This document shows, piece by piece, positions 63,912-64,000 of a stretch of DNA of 64,000 nt. Position 1 is the first letter of the stretch. The number at the start of each line of letters is the position of its first letter. The stretch is from the NCBI GenBank assembly GCA_030435675.1, contig JAUCMV010000013.1, positions 1 through 64,000 of the forward strand. Direction: 5' to 3'. Under the pieces are notes generated by a model. The model was not told the origin of the DNA and did not search any database. It was given only the letters and a program-made list of their open reading frames with translations. Source of the stretch: Steinernema hermaphroditum. Its lineage: Eukaryota; Nematoda; Chromadorea; Rhabditida; Steinernematidae. The translations under genes and the position numbers were made by a program.

Positions 63912-64000
63912 CGCGTTCGATCAGGCTCGTGCAGTTCTACAAGATCCAATCATAAAAATGCTATGGTACTTTGGAGCAGGAGGGTCAGATGCAGAGCTCT
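63912..64000 (+). repeat. Partial monomer at the right window edge
   Basis: The last copy begins at CGCGTTCGATC at 63,912 and is cut by the window end after GCAGAGCTCT (monomer base 89). It is ordinary up to the cut, so the array continues beyond the window with no sign of a boundary. Confidence 0.95.

Larger units (their letters stand above)
1..64000 (+). repeat. Satellite DNA array, 173-bp monomer, head to tail
   Basis: The same ~173-bp unit repeats from the first to the last base with no interruption by unique sequence. Landmarks recur every 173 or 174 bp: CGCGTTCGATCAGG at 3, 176, 349 and so on to 63,912, and AAAGTTTTGCAGGAAACTAA in nearly every copy. About 365-370 copies are present and none is inverted. 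A counted consensus copy has 173 bp, about 83 G+C and six CpGs. The monomer length is close to a nucleosome repeat and resembles many centromeric or heterochromatic satellites (alpha satellite 171 bp, many plant centromere repeats 150-180 bp). I do not recognise the sequence as any of those families. No CENP-B box, telomere repeat or gene is seen. The array extends beyond both window edges. A centromeric role is inference only. Confidence 0.98.
35090..64000 (+). repeat. Array domain 5: type A monomers, most uniform part
   Basis: About 166 copies dominated by CTTGGTGTGAGCAAGGGCCC with window II AGTAATCCCAACGGGAATAG. Many neighbouring copies are identical over their full length (for example about 37,876-38,600 and 54,095-54,440). 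Interspersed copies read TTTGTATGAAC or GGTGTGAAC with AAGGGCCCTAGCTG or CCCTATCTG and are 174 bp long. Single-base markers restricted mainly to this domain include GATCCGATCAT and AATCCGAACGGG. The uniformity suggests the most recent amplification or homogenisation in the window. Confidence 0.88.

Noticed and set aside
1..64000. About 240 overlapping short open reading frames (mostly 78 codons, some 136-252) on the + strand, and 66-67-codon ones on the - strand
   Set aside because: They are the same few peptides repeated by the satellite, mostly starting at TTG and overlapping the next one in another frame. Length depends only on whether a copy is 173 or 174 bp. No ribosome-binding context, conserved domain or signature of coding selection is visible.
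1..64000. CRISPR array (regular repeats with variable windows)
   Set aside because: The unit is 173 bp, the conserved part is ~125 bp, and the variable windows hold a few recurring related variants, not unique spacers. No cas genes are present.
1..64000. CENP-B box in the monomer
   Set aside because: The only CGGG in the consensus (CCCAACGGGAAT) lacks the upstream TTCG and the A three bases before CGGG needed by the NTTCGNNNNANNCGGGN core; the reverse strand also fails.
1..64000. 5S rRNA or tRNA tandem genes
   Set aside because: The monomer contains no recognisable 5S internal control region, no tRNA A and B box pair with a cloverleaf, and no T-run terminator at the right place.
1..64000. 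Bacterial or phage repeat locus or an undescribed defence system
   Set aside because: No genes of any kind are found, and a 64-kb homogeneous 173-bp array is a eukaryotic satellite pattern. Nothing in the sequence supports a gene-based system.
1..64000. Promoter or terminator signals such as CATAAAAATG
   Set aside because: An A-rich step occurs in every copy, but no linked elements or transcription unit can be shown from sequence alone.
1..64000. Inverted blocks or strand switches within the array
   Set aside because: All landmarks occur in the + orientation throughout; I found no copy in reverse.

Overview
The whole 64-kb window is one uninterrupted head-to-tail tandem array of a satellite DNA with a basic monomer of 173 bp (about 48% G+C, six CpG sites in the consensus). 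There are roughly 365-370 copies, all in the same orientation, and both window edges lie inside the array. I see no protein-coding gene, rRNA, tRNA, CRISPR array, telomere repeat or recognisable transposon. Arrays of this size with a near-nucleosomal monomer are typical of eukaryotic centromeric, pericentromeric or subtelomeric heterochromatin (plants, animals). I do not recognise the monomer as alpha satellite or as one of the common plant centromere families, so the organism and satellite family stay unnamed.

Counting the monomer from its CGCGTTCGATCAGG motif (first copy at position 3, next at 176), almost all sequence variation falls in two short windows. Window I is about monomer positions 85-110, between GATGCAG and GTCTCGAATT. 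Window II is about positions 151-169, just before the closing TAGG. The remaining ~125 bp is nearly invariant over 64 kb. Window I defines variant classes: type A (CTTGGTGTGAGCAAGGGCCC), type A' (GGTATGAGC), type A'' (GAGCTTTTGGTATG) and type B (GAACTCTTTGTATGAAC followed by AAGGCCCTATCTG).

Layout: (1) about 1-7,740, mixed types and indel-rich; (2) about 7,740-22,120, mostly type B, with a 23-bp poly-A-containing insertion near 18.73 kb and a 30-G tract near 20.56 kb; (3) about 22,120-24,540, intermediate A/B mosaics; (4) about 24,540-35,090, type A' and A'', with traces of 7-monomer (1,210/1,211 bp) and 17-monomer (2,941 bp) periodicity; (5) about 35,090-64,000, mostly type A and more uniform, with 174-bp variant copies often alternating with 173-bp ones, one strongly divergent copy at 50.92 kb and one 41-bp internal duplication at 52.45 kb. 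This pattern is what layered local amplification, unequal exchange and gene conversion would give.

The many short open reading frames are a by-product of the repeat. Most begin at the same TTG in each copy and end about 237 bp later in the next one. The few longer ones arise where 174-bp (58-codon) copies keep the frame open.
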